Assembly: GCF_009753715.1 (NCBI RefSeq)
Contig: NZ_WQMS01000013.1
Location: 128,796 to 192,795, forward strand
Source of the DNA: Sphingomonas horti
GTDB taxonomy: Bacteria > Pseudomonadota > Alphaproteobacteria > Sphingomonadales > Sphingomonadaceae
Reading direction: 5' to 3'
DNA length: 64,000 bases
In this document: one piece after another, positions 47,298 through 56,744 of the stretch
How positions within the stretch are numbered: position 1 is the stretch's first letter
Layout of the letters: each line of letters starts with the position of its first letter
Notes under the pieces: model-generated
Database searches by the model: none
Told to the model about the DNA's origin: nothing
The model's input: the letters and a program-made list of their open reading frames with translations, nothing else
Translations under genes and position numbers: made by a program

Positions 47298-48493
47298 CGA
47301 TCTACACCAACATCGAGGACCTGCGCCTCGCCGCGGCGAGAAAGGTGCCGAAGCCGTTCTTCGAATATGTCGAGAACGGGTCCTATGACGAGCTGACCCT
47401 GCGCGCGAACCGGCGCGACCTCGACGCGATCCGCTTCCGCCAGCGCGTGATGCTGAACGTCTCCGAACGCAGGCACGGCGGCACGATGCTGGGCGAGCCG
47501 GTGACGATCCCGCTGGCGCTCGCCCCCACTGGCCTGTGCGGATCGATGTGCGCGGATGGGGAGATCAAGGCCGCCCGCGCTGCGCAGCGGTTCGGCGTGC
47601 CCTTCTGCCTGTCGACCATGTCGGTTGCCTCGATCGAGGACGTCGCCGCCAAGGTCGAGCGGCCTTTCTGGTTCCAGCTCTATTTGATGAAGGATCGCAG
47701 CATCAGCGAATCGCTGATCGACCGCGCCAAGGCGGCGCGCTGCTCGGCCTTGGTATTGACGATGGACCTGCACGTCGAAGGCCAGCGCAACCGCGACGTG
47801 AAGAACGGCCTGGGCATCCCCCCCAAGCTGACGCCCGCCAACATATGGAGCATCGTCAGCCACCCCGGCTGGGCTCTGCCGATGCTCAGGGCCAGCGAAT
47901 GGACGTTCGGCAACCTGAAAAGCGAGGTGAAGAACGCCGGCGACCTGGGCGAGCTGGCGCAGTGGGTGAAGAGCCAGTTCGACCCGAGCTTCGACTGGCG
48001 CACGATCGACTGGGTGCGCGAACGCTGGGGCGGCAAGCTGATCGTCAAGGGAATCCTCGACGCCGACGATGCCAAGTTGGCGGTCAAAGCCGGCGCGGAC
48101 GCGGTGCTGGTCTCCAACCATGGCGGGCGGCAGCTGGACGGCGCCGCCTCGACCGCCTCGCAGCTGCCGGCGATCCGCGACGCGATCGGCGGCGCCGCAG
48201 CCGAGCTGTGGGCGGACAGCGGCATCCGCTCCGGGCAGGACGTGCTGAAGTTCCTCGCGCTGGGCGCCAGCGCCTGCATGATCGGCCGCGCCTATCTCTA
48301 CGGGCTCGGCGCCGCCGGCGAGGACGGCGTGACCCGGGCGCTCGAGCTGATCCGCGACGAGATGGACGTGGCGATGGCGCTGACCGGCCTCACAGATGCC
48401 GCCAAGGTGCCGCCCGACCTGATCCTCGGCGCGCCGAGCCGGTCCGCGCAGGAACCCGCGGCGGAAGCATACATTACCCATCTTGACGGATAG
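47294..48493 (+). CDS. FMN-dependent alpha-hydroxy acid oxidase/dehydrogenase (lactate-type)
   Basis: A 399-residue FMN enzyme of the LldD/glycolate oxidase/lactate monooxygenase family. The catalytic His is in SNHGGRQLDGA, flavin-binding parts are APTGLCGSM and DSGIRSGQDVLKFLALGA. It oxidises a 2-hydroxy acid such as L-lactate to the 2-keto acid. It overlaps the GMC gene by ATGA and is followed by a pyruvate-oxidase-like enzyme, so lactate to pyruvate to acetate is a plausible route (inference). Confidence 0.92.
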   Translation: MTIYTNIEDLRLAAARKVPKPFFEYVENGSYDELTLRANRRDLDAIRFRQRVMLNVSERRHGGTMLGEPVTIPLALAPTGLCGSMCADGEIKAARAAQRFGVPFCLSTMSVASIEDVAAKVERPFWFQLYLMKDRSISESLIDRAKAARCSALVLTMDLHVEGQRNRDVKNGLGIPPKLTPANIWSIVSHPGWALPMLRASEWTFGNLKSEVKNAGDLGELAQWVKSQFDPSFDWRTIDWVRERWGGKLIVKGILDADDAKLAVKAGADAVLVSNHGGRQLDGAASTASQLPAIRDAIGGAAAELWADSGIRSGQDVLKFLALGASACMIGRAYLYGLGAAGEDGVTRALELIRDEMDVAMALTGLTDAAKVPPDLILGAPSRSAQEPAAEAYITHLDG

Positions 48494-48504
48494 GAGCAGC
48501 AGAT

Positions 48505-50259
48505 ATGGCCATGACCGGCGGCGACGTGCTCGTCGAAACCCTGATCGACTGGGGCGTGGACACGATCTTCGGCATTCCCGGGGACGGCATCAACGGCGTG
48601 TTCGAAGCGCTCCGGAACCGGCAGGACCAGATCCGCTTCATCCAGACCCGCCACGAGGAAGTCGCCGCCTTCGCTGCGTGCGCCTATGCGAAATGGACGG
48701 GAAAGCTGGGCGTGTGCCTCGCCACCTCCGGCCCCGGCGGCGTGCATCTGCTGAACGGCGTTTACGACGCCAAGCTGGACGGCCAGCCGGTGCTGGCGAT
48801 CACCGGCGCGCAGCACCACGACCTGCTCGACACCTGGACGCAGCAGGATATCGACCTCGACAAGCTTTTCATGGACGCGACCGCCTATAGCGCTCGGATC
48901 ATGGGCCCCGCCCATGTCGAGAACATCGTCGAGATGGCGTGCCGCACCGCGCTCGCCTATCGCCAGCCGGCCCATGTGATGATCCCGGTCGACATCCAGT
49001 CGATGCCGGTGGACAAGGCCAAGCGGTCCGAGCGCAACGTCAAGCACCACGCCTCCAACATGATGGCGCGCGGCGGCCAGCTGCCCGATCGCGGCCAGCT
49101 GGAGGACGCGGCGGCGATCCTGAACCAGGCGAAGAAGCCGTTCATTCTCGCCGGGCGCGGCGCGGTCGGCGCGCGAGCGGAACTGGAAGCGGTCGCCGAG
49201 CGGCTGAAGGCGCCGGTCGGCATGCCGTTGCTCGGCAAGGGCGCGATCCCGGATCGCAGCCCCTACGCCACCGGCGGCGTCGGCCTGCTTGGCACGCGTG
49301 CCAGCCAGGACGCGCTGGAAAGCTGCGACACGCTGCTGATCGTCGGCTCGTCCTTCCCCTACATCGAATTCTACCCCAAGCCCGGCAAGGCGCGCGCGGT
49401 GCAGATCGAGATCGATCCGAAGCGGATCGGCTTGCGCTATCCCGTCGAAGCCGGGCTGGTCGGCGACAGCAGGCGCGTGCTGGCCGAGCTGCTGCCGATG
49501 CTGAAGGGCAATGACAGCGCCGACTTCCTCGAGACGGCGCAGAAGGCGATGGGCAAGTGGCGCGAGTTGATGGACGATCGCGGCACCCGCACCGACAGCC
49601 CGATGAAGCCGCAGGTCGTCACCCACGAGCTCAACAAGCTGATCGACGACGACGCGATTCTGATCACCGACAGCGGCACCATCACCGCCTGGACCGCGCG
49701 CCATGTCGAGATGCGCGGCGACATGAAGTTCAGCTGCTCCGGCACGCTTGCCAGCATGGCATGTGGACTTCCCTATGCGATCGCAGGCGCGGTCGCCTAT
49801 CCGGGCCGGCAGGTGGTCGCGGTGATCGGCGACGGGGCGATGGCGATGCTGATGGGCGACCTGGTCACGCTTCGGAAATACGGCCTCGACGTGAAGATCA
49901 TCGTCATCAAGAACAACACGCTGGGCCAGATCAAATGGGAGCAGATGGTGTTCCTGGGCAACCCCGAATATGGCTGCGAGCTGGAGCCGGTCGATTTCGT
50001 ACGCGTGGCCGAAGGCTGCGGCATCCGCGCCATCCGGATCGAGGACCCGGCCAGATGCGGCGAGCAGCTGCGCGAGGCGCTCGCAACCCCCGGCGCCTGC
50101 CTGATCGAAGCGGTGGTCGATCCCAACGAGCCGCCGATGCCGCCGAAGGTGGAGGCCAAGCAGGCGCTGCACATGGCCGAAGCGCTGGCGAAGGGCACAC
50201 CAAACCGCGGCAAGATCGCCCTGACCCTCGCGTCCGACACGGTGCGCGAGCTGGTGTAG
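48505..50259 (+). CDS. TPP-dependent enzyme, pyruvate oxidase (PoxB)-like
   Basis: A 584-residue thiamine-diphosphate enzyme. The activating Glu is in TRHEEVAAFAACAYAKW near residue 53, and the TPP/Mg motif runs from GDGAMAM to KNNTLGQ near residue 447. Layout and length fit PoxB-type pyruvate:quinone oxidases more than acetolactate synthase. It would turn pyruvate into acetate and CO2 and reduce quinone, feeding alternative complex III. It lies 11 nt after the hydroxy acid oxidase gene and ends the long rightward unit. Confidence 0.88.
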   Translation: MAMTGGDVLVETLIDWGVDTIFGIPGDGINGVFEALRNRQDQIRFIQTRHEEVAAFAACAYAKWTGKLGVCLATSGPGGVHLLNGVYDAKLDGQPVLAITGAQHHDLLDTWTQQDIDLDKLFMDATAYSARIMGPAHVENIVEMACRTALAYRQPAHVMIPVDIQSMPVDKAKRSERNVKHHASNMMARGGQLPDRGQLEDAAAILNQAKKPFILAGRGAVGARAELEAVAERLKAPVGMPLLGKGAIPDRSPYATGGVGLLGTRASQDALESCDTLLIVGSSFPYIEFYPKPGKARAVQIEIDPKRIGLRYPVEAGLVGDSRRVLAELLPMLKGNDSADFLETAQKAMGKWRELMDDRGTRTDSPMKPQVVTHELNKLIDDDAILITDSGTITAWTARHVEMRGDMKFSCSGTLASMACGLPYAIAGAVAYPGRQVVAVIGDGAMAMLMGDLVTLRKYGLDVKIIVIKNNTLGQIKWEQMVFLGNPEYGCELEPVDFVRVAEGCGIRAIRIEDPARCGEQLREALATPGACLIEAVVDPNEPPMPPKVEAKQALHMAEALAKGTPNRGKIALTLASDTVRELV

Positions 50260-50282
50260 AGTCGTTTGCGAACTGACTGCCT

Positions 50283-50350
50283 CGCTCGCTCGTCCCGAGC
50301 GCCGCGCGCAGCGCGAAGTGGAGGGGCGCTGCGCCCGGGACGAGCGAGCG
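50283..50350. repeat. Large palindrome between the TPP-enzyme gene and tRNA-Cys
   Basis: CGCTCGCTCGTCCCG (50283-50297) and CGGGACGAGCGAGCG (50336-50350) pair perfectly over 15 bp. Inside, AGCGCC/GGGCGCT and CGCGC stretches can form a second hairpin. There is no T-run, so it is more like a REP-type element than a classical terminator, though it may still end the operon transcript. Confidence 0.7.
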
Positions 50351-50435
50351 GGTTGGGGGGCAGATCGAGCAAGTTCGCGGAGTGCCACTTTTCGGGCTTG
50401 ACCATTCGGGCAAACCTCCCGAAATGCCGCGCTCC

Positions 50436-50509
50436 GGCCCGATGGCGGAGTGGTTACGCAGAGGACTGCAAATCCTTGCACGCCGGTTCGATTCCGGCTC
50501 GGGCCTCCA
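50436..50509 (+). tRNA. tRNA-Cys (anticodon GCA)
   Basis: Acceptor GGCCCGA/TCGGGCC, D arm with GGCGGAGTGGTTACGC, anticodon loop CTGCAAA (anticodon GCA), T arm with GGTTCGATTCC, discriminator T and an encoded CCA. It reads UGC and UGU codons. Confidence 0.96.
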
Positions 50510-50633
50510 CTCCCGCGCTTCCCTCCGTCCTCAATCGACGATATGTTGCCAACGTATTGCTTTGGTTCCCGTGTAGATCGGTCGAACCAGCTCAGGCTCT
50601 TCCGGTCTGCGTCTCTTGCAGGGGGCGAAGAGC

Positions 50634-51494
50634 ATGGTCGTGGCCTTGGTCATCGCGGCGTTGGTGCTGGGCTCGCTGCTGTTCCACTGGCTGAGCCCGT
50701 GGTGGATGACGCCGCTCGCGTCGAACTGGGGCTCGATCGACAATGCGCTGATCATCACCATGTGGATCTGCGCGGTCGCCTTCATCGCGCTGAACCTGTT
50801 CATGGCATGGCTGATCTGGCGCTATCGGCACCGGCCGGGCAACCGGGCGCATTACGAGCCTGAGAATTCGCGCCTCGAGAGGCGGCTGACCTTCTGGACC
50901 GCGATCGGCATCGCCGGGATGCTCGCGCCGGGGCTGATCGCCTGGAACCAGTATGTGACCGTGCCCGCCGACGCGGCCGTGGTGGAAGCGAACGGCGAGC
51001 AATGGCGCTGGAGCTTTCGGCTGCCGGGCCGCGACGGCGTGCTGGGGACCGCGGAGCCCGCGCGCATCACGTCCGATAATGCTTTCGGCCTCAACCCGAA
51101 GGACCCTTACGGCCGCGACGACCTGATCGTCGATACCGCCGAGCTGCACCTGCCGGTCAACCGGCCGGTCAAGATGGTGCTGCGATCGAAGGACGTGCTG
51201 CACGATTTCTACGTGCCCGAATTTCGCGCGAAGATGGACCTGGTGCCCGGGATCGTCACCTATTTGTGGCTGACGCCGACGCAGACGGGCACATACGACA
51301 TCCTGTGCGCCGAGCTTTGCGGCGCCGGCCATCACCAGATGCGCGGCACCGTCGTCGTCGAGGACGAGGCGAGCTACCGCAAATGGCTCTCCGAGCAGAT
51401 GACGTTCGGCCAGATGGCGGCGGAATCCCGCGGTGGCGGCGGGACGCGGCTCGCCCGCGCGGACGCCGACCCGAGCAAGGGGGTAGGACGCTGA
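50634..51494 (+). CDS. Cytochrome c oxidase subunit II (second oxidase)
   Basis: A 286-residue subunit II with two N-terminal helices and a cupredoxin domain whose CuA ligands are CAELCGAGHHQM. Unlike the caa3 subunit II it has no fused cytochrome domain; a separate membrane-anchored cytochrome c is encoded at the end of this cluster. ATG 50634 has AGGGGG upstream; a TTG six codons earlier would include that site and is not preferred. It overlaps subunit I as TGATG. Confidence 0.94.
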   Translation: MVVALVIAALVLGSLLFHWLSPWWMTPLASNWGSIDNALIITMWICAVAFIALNLFMAWLIWRYRHRPGNRAHYEPENSRLERRLTFWTAIGIAGMLAPGLIAWNQYVTVPADAAVVEANGEQWRWSFRLPGRDGVLGTAEPARITSDNAFGLNPKDPYGRDDLIVDTAELHLPVNRPVKMVLRSKDVLHDFYVPEFRAKMDLVPGIVTYLWLTPTQTGTYDILCAELCGAGHHQMRGTVVVEDEASYRKWLSEQMTFGQMAAESRGGGGTRLARADADPSKGVGR

Positions 51495-53233
51495 TGGCGA
51501 CGATCGCAGACGATCTGAGACCGCTTCATCATCCGAAGACGTGGATCGGCAAATATGTCTGGAGCCAGGACCATAAGGTCATCGCGCTCCAATATGCGAG
51601 CACGGCGATCGGCGTCGGCCTGGTCGCGCTGGTGCTGTCGTTCATGATGCGGCTGCAGCTGGGCTTTCCCGGCCGCTTCCATTTCATCCAGCCGGAGAAT
51701 TACCTGCAGTTCGTCACGCTGCACGGGATGATCATGGTCGTGTACCTGCTGACGGCGCTGCTGCTGGGCGGGTTCGGCAATTACCTAATCCCGCTGATGG
51801 TCGGCGCGAGGGACATGGTGTTCCCGTTCGTCAACATGCTGAGCTACTGGTTCTACCTGCTCTCCGTGATCGTGTTGCTGTCGAGCATCTTCGTGCCCGG
51901 CGGGCCGACCGGCGGCGGCTGGACGCTCTACCCGCCGCAGACGATCACCGGCGGCACGCCGGGCTCCAACTGGGGCATCATCCTGATGATGGTGTCGCTC
52001 GCCATCTTCATCGTCGCCTTCACGATGGGCGGGCTCAATTATGTGACGACGGTCCTGCAGGCGCGCACCAAGGGCATGACCTTGATGCGCATGCCCTGCT
52101 CTGTCTGGGGCATCTTCGTCGCCTCGATCATGGGGCTGCTCGCCTTCCCGGCGCTGTTCGTGGCGGCGGTGATGACGATCCTGGATGCGGTCGCCGGCAC
52201 CAGCTTCTTCGTGCCGCAGATCGTGTCGATGGGAAAGCCGACCGAGCATGTCGGCGGATCGCCGATCCTCTACCAGCATTTGTTCTGGTTCTTCGGCCAC
52301 CCCGAGGTCTATATCGTTGCCCTGCCGGCGTTCGGGATCGTGTCGGACCTGATCTCCGTCCACGCGCGCAAGAATATCTTCGGCTATCGGATGATGGCCT
52401 GGGCGATCATCATCATCGGCGCGCTGAGCTTCTTCGTCTGGGCGCATCACATGTACGTGTCCGGCATGAACCCCTATTTCGGGTTCTTCTTCGCGACCTC
52501 GACGCTGATCATCGCGATCCCGACGGCGATCAAGGTCTATAACTGGCTGCTGACGCTGTGGCGCGGCGACATCCACCTGCGGGTGCCGATGCTGTTCGCG
52601 ATCGCGTTCCTGTTCACCTTCATCCATGGCGGGCTGTCGGGTCTGTTCCTCGGCAATGTCAGCGTCGACGTGCCGCTGTCCGATACCTTCTTCGTCGTCG
52701 GCCATTTCCACATGGTGATGGGCGTGTCGCCGATCCTGGTGATCTTCGGCGCCATCTACCACTGGTATCCGAAGATCACGGGCCGGATGTGGAACGAGAC
52801 GCTGGCGCGCGCGCATTTCTGGATCACGTTCCTCGGCGCCTACGCGATCTTCCTGCCGATGCACTATATCGGCATTCTGGGCGTCCCCCGCCGCTATTAT
52901 GCGTTGGGCGAGACCGCGTTCATCCCGCCTTCCGTCCATTATGCGAACATGGGCATCACCATCGCCGCCGGCCTGGTGTTCGCGGCGCAGTTCCTGTTCT
53001 TCACCAACATGATCTGGAGCTATTTCCGCGGCCCGAAGGCCGACCCCAATCCCTGGGGCGGCGCCAGCCTGGAATGGCAGACGCCGGACACGCCGCCGAC
53101 ACACGGCAATTGGGGCGCGAAGCTGCCGACCGTCTATCGCTGGGCCTATGACTATAGCGTGCCGGGCGCGCCGCAGGATTTCATCCCGCAGAGCGAACCG
53201 CCGGGCGCCGCCGGCAGCCGGGCGCCGGCATGA
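51494..53233 (+). CDS. Cytochrome c oxidase subunit I, A1 type (second oxidase)
   Basis: A 579-residue catalytic subunit. It has the A1-type FWFFGHPEVYIVALP with the proton-channel glutamate, the CuB His pair in VWAHHMYVSG and haem ligands in VVGHFHMVMG. This contrasts with the YSHP form of the A2 oxidase at 33.5-35.2 kb, so the strain has two oxidases with different proton paths. The Pro-rich C-terminal tail is longer than usual. It overlaps the next gene by ATGA. Confidence 0.96.
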   Translation: MATIADDLRPLHHPKTWIGKYVWSQDHKVIALQYASTAIGVGLVALVLSFMMRLQLGFPGRFHFIQPENYLQFVTLHGMIMVVYLLTALLLGGFGNYLIPLMVGARDMVFPFVNMLSYWFYLLSVIVLLSSIFVPGGPTGGGWTLYPPQTITGGTPGSNWGIILMMVSLAIFIVAFTMGGLNYVTTVLQARTKGMTLMRMPCSVWGIFVASIMGLLAFPALFVAAVMTILDAVAGTSFFVPQIVSMGKPTEHVGGSPILYQHLFWFFGHPEVYIVALPAFGIVSDLISVHARKNIFGYRMMAWAIIIIGALSFFVWAHHMYVSGMNPYFGFFFATSTLIIAIPTAIKVYNWLLTLWRGDIHLRVPMLFAIAFLFTFIHGGLSGLFLGNVSVDVPLSDTFFVVGHFHMVMGVSPILVIFGAIYHWYPKITGRMWNETLARAHFWITFLGAYAIFLPMHYIGILGVPRRYYALGETAFIPPSVHYANMGITIAAGLVFAAQFLFFTNMIWSYFRGPKADPNPWGGASLEWQTPDTPPTHGNWGAKLPTVYRWAYDYSVPGAPQDFIPQSEPPGAAGSRAPA

Positions 53234-53931
53234 GCCTGCTTCACGCCCTCGCCGAAAAACCCTGGCTGACGCCCGGCGTCGCTGGCGACGCGCCCCAACG
53301 GGCCGAGGCGCCGTGGGACCGCGGCATCGGCGTCGGCCTGTTCCTGGTCGTCGTGACGATGATCTTTGCGCTGGTCACCATGGCCTATCTGATGCGGATG
53401 GGGCATGGCGTGCCGGCCGGCTCGCAGGGCAGCGACTGGCGCACGCTGCGCGAGCCGCCGCTGCTGTGGATCAACACCGGCATCCTGGCCGCCAGCAGCC
53501 TGGCCTTCCTGCTGGCCGAGCGGAGCGCCCGGCACGGCGACGGCACCGCCACGCGGAGCGGCATGATCGCGGGCGGGCTGCTCGGCTTCGCGTTCCTGGG
53601 CGGCCAATTCCTGCTTTGGCAGAAGCTCAGCGACTGGGGCTATGTGCTGCTGTTCAGCGCGGGGCTGTGCAAGGTCGGCGACCCGCTGTTCACCTTCCCC
53701 TTCCCGCAGACGATCCTCGGCAATCCGGCGCTCGCCTTCTTCTACCTGATTTCGGTGCTGCACGGCCTGCACATTGCCGGTGGTCTGGTCGCCTGGGCGC
53801 TGACCGCGCGCCACGTCTTCGCCGAAGCGCCGGGCGCGGCGACGGCGCGAATGGTCCAGCTATGCGCGCGCTACTGGCATTTCCTGCTGCTCGTCTGGGC
53901 ACTGATGATGGGGCTGTTCGTGTCGACCTGA
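53230..53931 (+). CDS. Cytochrome c oxidase subunit III-like protein, first copy
   Basis: A 233-residue subunit III homologue with about seven helices: LFLVVVTMIFALVTMAYLMRM, LGFAFLGGQFLLWQKLSDWGY, YLISVLHGLHIAGGLVAWAL and ARYWHFLLLVWALMMGLF. The HGLHIAGG and YWHF motifs are kept. It is clearly diverged from the second subunit III gene 17 nt downstream. Confidence 0.88.
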   Translation: MSLLHALAEKPWLTPGVAGDAPQRAEAPWDRGIGVGLFLVVVTMIFALVTMAYLMRMGHGVPAGSQGSDWRTLREPPLLWINTGILAASSLAFLLAERSARHGDGTATRSGMIAGGLLGFAFLGGQFLLWQKLSDWGYVLLFSAGLCKVGDPLFTFPFPQTILGNPALAFFYLISVLHGLHIAGGLVAWALTARHVFAEAPGAATARMVQLCARYWHFLLLVWALMMGLFVST

Positions 53932-53948
53932 AGGCTTGAGGGACCCAA

Positions 53949-54653
53949 ATGGACCAACGCACGACGATCGTAGAGGCAGAGGCGGAGCCGGGCGGCGTCC
54001 CGCAGAGCCTGCGCGAGCTGGCGGGCGACTGGGGCGCGGACCAGGAGGTCTTCCGCCACGTCCATTGGGGGAAGGCCATGATGTGGATCTTCCTTTTGTC
54101 CGACACCTTCATCTTCTCGAGCTTCCTCGTCTCGTACATGACGATGCGCTCGTCGGTCACCGCGCCCTGGCCGAACACGGCGGAAGTGTTCGGGCTCGAT
54201 GTCGGCGGCGTGTCGGTGCCGCTGCTGCTGATCGCGATCATGACCTTCGTGCTGATCAGCTCGTCCGGCACGATGGCGATGGCGGTGAACTTCGGATACC
54301 GGCGCAACCGCAAGGCGACCGCGGCGCTGATGGTCGCGACCGCGCTGCTCGGCGCGACTTTCGTCAGCATGCAGGCGTTCGAGTGGACCAAGCTGATCTT
54401 CACCGAAGGCGTGCGACCCTGGTACAACCCGATGGGCGCCGCGCAGTTCGGCGCATCCTTCTTCATGATCACCGGCTTTCACGGCCTGCACGTCTCGATC
54501 GGCGTGATCATGCTGCTGATCGTCGCGTCGAAAGTGCTGCGCGGACACTACGACCGGCGCGGCGACTATAGCGCGGTCGAGATCGCCGGCCTGTACTGGC
54601 ACTTCGTCGACCTGGTCTGGGTCTTCATCTTCGCATTCTTCTACCTGTGGTGA
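53949..54653 (+). CDS. Cytochrome c oxidase subunit III, second copy
   Basis: A 234-residue subunit III with WGKAMMWIFLLSDTFIFSSF at helix 1, ITGFHGLHVSIGVI and the canonical end [21 protein letters not shown]. It is closer to standard subunit III than the preceding copy. Both are probably parts of one complex, or alternative partners for subunit I. Confidence 0.9.
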   Translation: MDQRTTIVEAEAEPGGVPQSLRELAGDWGADQEVFRHVHWGKAMMWIFLLSDTFIFSSFLVSYMTMRSSVTAPWPNTAEVFGLDVGGVSVPLLLIAIMTFVLISSSGTMAMAVNFGYRRNRKATAALMVATALLGATFVSMQAFEWTKLIFTEGVRPWYNPMGAAQFGASFFMITGFHGLHVSIGVIMLLIVASKVLRGHYDRRGDYSAVEIAGLYWHFVDLVWVFIFAFFYLW

Positions 54654-54660
54654 GGCGGCT

Positions 54661-55029
54661 ATGAACCACGCACCCGTGCCCATTGTCGAAGACGGCCCTC
54701 CCCCCGCCGCGCACGAAGCCGGCGAGCAGCACCCGATCCGGGTTTACCTGGTCGTCTGGGGCTATCTGTTCGTGCTCAGCACCATGTCGTACCTGGTCGA
54801 CTATTTTCACCTCCAGGGCACGCTGCGCTGGACGCTGATCATCCTGTTCATGCTGCTGAAGGCGGGCCTGATCGTCTCGATCTTCATGCATATGGCATGG
54901 GAGCGGCTGGCGCTCGTCTATGCGATCCTGGTGCCGCCGCTCGCGCTCGGCACGCTGGTCCTGCTGATGTCGATCGAGTCCGGCTACACCTTCTGGACGC
55001 GCGTCCTCTTCCTGGGTGGGGGCGGCTGA
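54661..55029 (+). CDS. Cytochrome c oxidase subunit IV family protein
   Basis: A 122-residue protein with three helices; IRVYLVVWGYLFVLSTMSYL and LIILFMLLKAGLIVSIFMHM are typical of prokaryotic COX4. A Pro/Glu-rich, probably cytoplasmic N terminus precedes them. It lies between subunit III and the cytochrome c gene with 2-7 nt gaps. Confidence 0.87.
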   Translation: MNHAPVPIVEDGPPPAAHEAGEQHPIRVYLVVWGYLFVLSTMSYLVDYFHLQGTLRWTLIILFMLLKAGLIVSIFMHMAWERLALVYAILVPPLALGTLVLLMSIESGYTFWTRVLFLGGGG

Positions 55030-55031
55030 CC

Positions 55032-55727
55032 ATGGACCGGTGGGAAAAGACCAAGATCGGCGCCGGCATCGGCCTCGCCTGCGGGGTCATGGCGACCGGC
55101 CTGTGGCTGGGCACCGTGCTGGTCTCGCCGGTCTATCCGCAGCAGCGGAGCTACGCGCCGGCCGGCGTGCCGCCCGTCGACCTCGCCGCCATGCAGCGCG
55201 AATGGCCCGTCGCCGGCAACAGGGAGGAGCGCGAGCAACTGAAGGGCTATATCGGCCATATCGAAAAGGTGGCCGTCTTCGTTCCCGCCGATACGGATGC
55301 CGGGCCGGCCGAAGTACCGGTCGACCTGGGCACGCTGCTCGCTTCGGCCGATGCCGAAAAGGGGCGGCGGACGGCGCAAGCCTGCATGGCCTGCCACGAC
55401 TTCACCCAGAACGGCCCGAACCGGATCGGCCCCAATCTATGGGGCGTGGTCGGCCGATCGGTCGCGAGCCATGCCGGATTCGGCTATTCGCCGGCGCTGA
55501 AGGGGCTTGGCGGGCAATGGACGTACCAGCAGCTCGACCATTTCCTGGCCGGCCCGAACCGCGCGGTGCCGGGGACGAAGATGACCTTCACCGGCATCCG
55601 CAACCCGCGCGAACGGGCGCACGTGCTTGCCTATCTCGCGACGATCGGCGCGGGCCGGCAACCCTTCCCGCCGCCGCAGCCAACGGCTTCCCCGCCGCAG
55701 CCGAAGATCGCCGCTGCGACGCCCTGA
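55032..55727 (+). CDS. Membrane-anchored class I cytochrome c
   Basis: A 231-residue protein. One N-terminal helix (GAGIGLACGVMATGLWLGTVL) anchors it; a ~60-residue linker precedes the class I cytochrome with CMACHDF, GPNLWGVVGR and the Met ligand in PGTKMTFTGI, and a Pro-rich tail ends it. It resembles CycM/cytochrome c552 and is the likely electron donor to the A1 oxidase encoded just upstream. Confidence 0.92.
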   Translation: MDRWEKTKIGAGIGLACGVMATGLWLGTVLVSPVYPQQRSYAPAGVPPVDLAAMQREWPVAGNREEREQLKGYIGHIEKVAVFVPADTDAGPAEVPVDLGTLLASADAEKGRRTAQACMACHDFTQNGPNRIGPNLWGVVGRSVASHAGFGYSPALKGLGGQWTYQQLDHFLAGPNRAVPGTKMTFTGIRNPRERAHVLAYLATIGAGRQPFPPPQPTASPPQPKIAAATP

Positions 55728-55736
55728 AGCGGGCCC

Positions 55737-56522
55737 TCAGCGCACCACGAGGTGCGTGTAGAGGTGCCAGGTCGCGTAGCCGAGCACCGGCAGCACCACC
55801 GCCAGGCCGATAAAGGCTGGGATCGAGCCGATCACCAGCAGGGCCGCCACGATCAGGCCCCAGCCGATCATCGCGCCCTTGTTGGCCATCACTGCCTTGA
55901 CCGACGTGTCGATCGCCGTCCGCGCGTCCACGTCCTTGTCGACGAGCATCGGCATCGACACCACGCTGATCGTGAGGACGAGCGCGGCGAAGCAGAGCCC
56001 GACGAGATTGCCGACAAGGATCAGCGTCCAGCCTTCGCGCGTCGTGAACACCGTCCGCAGGAACCCGCGCACCGATTCCGGGGCGGGGCCGATCAGCGCC
56101 GTGTAAAGCGCGCCCGCCGCCGCCACCCAAAGCGCGAAGACGATCACCAGCAGCGCCGCGATGCCGAGAATGGACTCCCAGGCAGGGCGCTTGCTCACGT
56201 CGAAGAAATGCGACCAGTCGGATTCGAGTCCCGATTCCCGCCGCCGGGCAAGCTCGTAGAAGCCGATGGCGGCGACCGGGCCGAGCAGGCTCACGCCCGC
56301 CGCCACGGGGACGAACAGCGGCAACCAGGGCCCCTGGAACGCGACGACCGCCGCGAACAGGCCGATCAACGGATAGAGAATCCCGACAAAGATCAGGTCC
56401 CCGCGCTTGCTCAGGAAATCGTCCCATCCCTGGGAAAGCGATTCGCGGATTTCCGCGCCGCTGATCTTGCGAACGTCGTAACCGGGCGCGGCGACTTGGC
56501 CGGCAGGTTGAGCGATGGCCAT
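55737..56522 (-). CDS. DUF2189 family integral membrane protein
   Basis: A 261-residue protein with about six helices. The opening VRKISGAEIRESLSQGWDDFLSKRGDLIFVG is the family signature; function is unknown. GAGGAG lies before ATG 56522. It is convergent with the cytochrome c gene (9-nt gap). The 262 nt upstream of it lead to the duplicated leader locus and hold no other gene. Confidence 0.88.
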   Translation of the reverse strand: MAIAQPAGQVAAPGYDVRKISGAEIRESLSQGWDDFLSKRGDLIFVGILYPLIGLFAAVVAFQGPWLPLFVPVAAGVSLLGPVAAIGFYELARRRESGLESDWSHFFDVSKRPAWESILGIAALLVIVFALWVAAAGALYTALIGPAPESVRGFLRTVFTTREGWTLILVGNLVGLCFAALVLTISVVSMPMLVDKDVDARTAIDTSVKAVMANKGAMIGWGLIVAALLVIGSIPAFIGLAVVLPVLGYATWHLYTHLVVR

Positions 56523-56744
56523 CGATGCTCTCCTCATCCACTGGATCAGGTGCCCCAATCCATACTCCATGAGGCCCGACCCGGCAATGTCGGCGCGCGG
56601 CCGTTTCGGGGGATTGGAAAGCGGGAGGGCGTATCGGGTCTCCGGCATCGCGGATGCCGCACCGGATTGCATCACTCCGTTTTACTTCGCCTTTTCGGGT
56701 TTTACATTCGGGGGCGGTCCGATTAGCCTGAACTGCAAAGCCCA

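Noticed and set aside
50260-50633. EcfG promoter for the second oxidase cluster
   Set aside because: No GGAAC-N16/17-CGTT on the plus strand between the TPP-enzyme gene and subunit II; TTGCCA and TTGCTT near 50.55 kb lack a matching -10 box.
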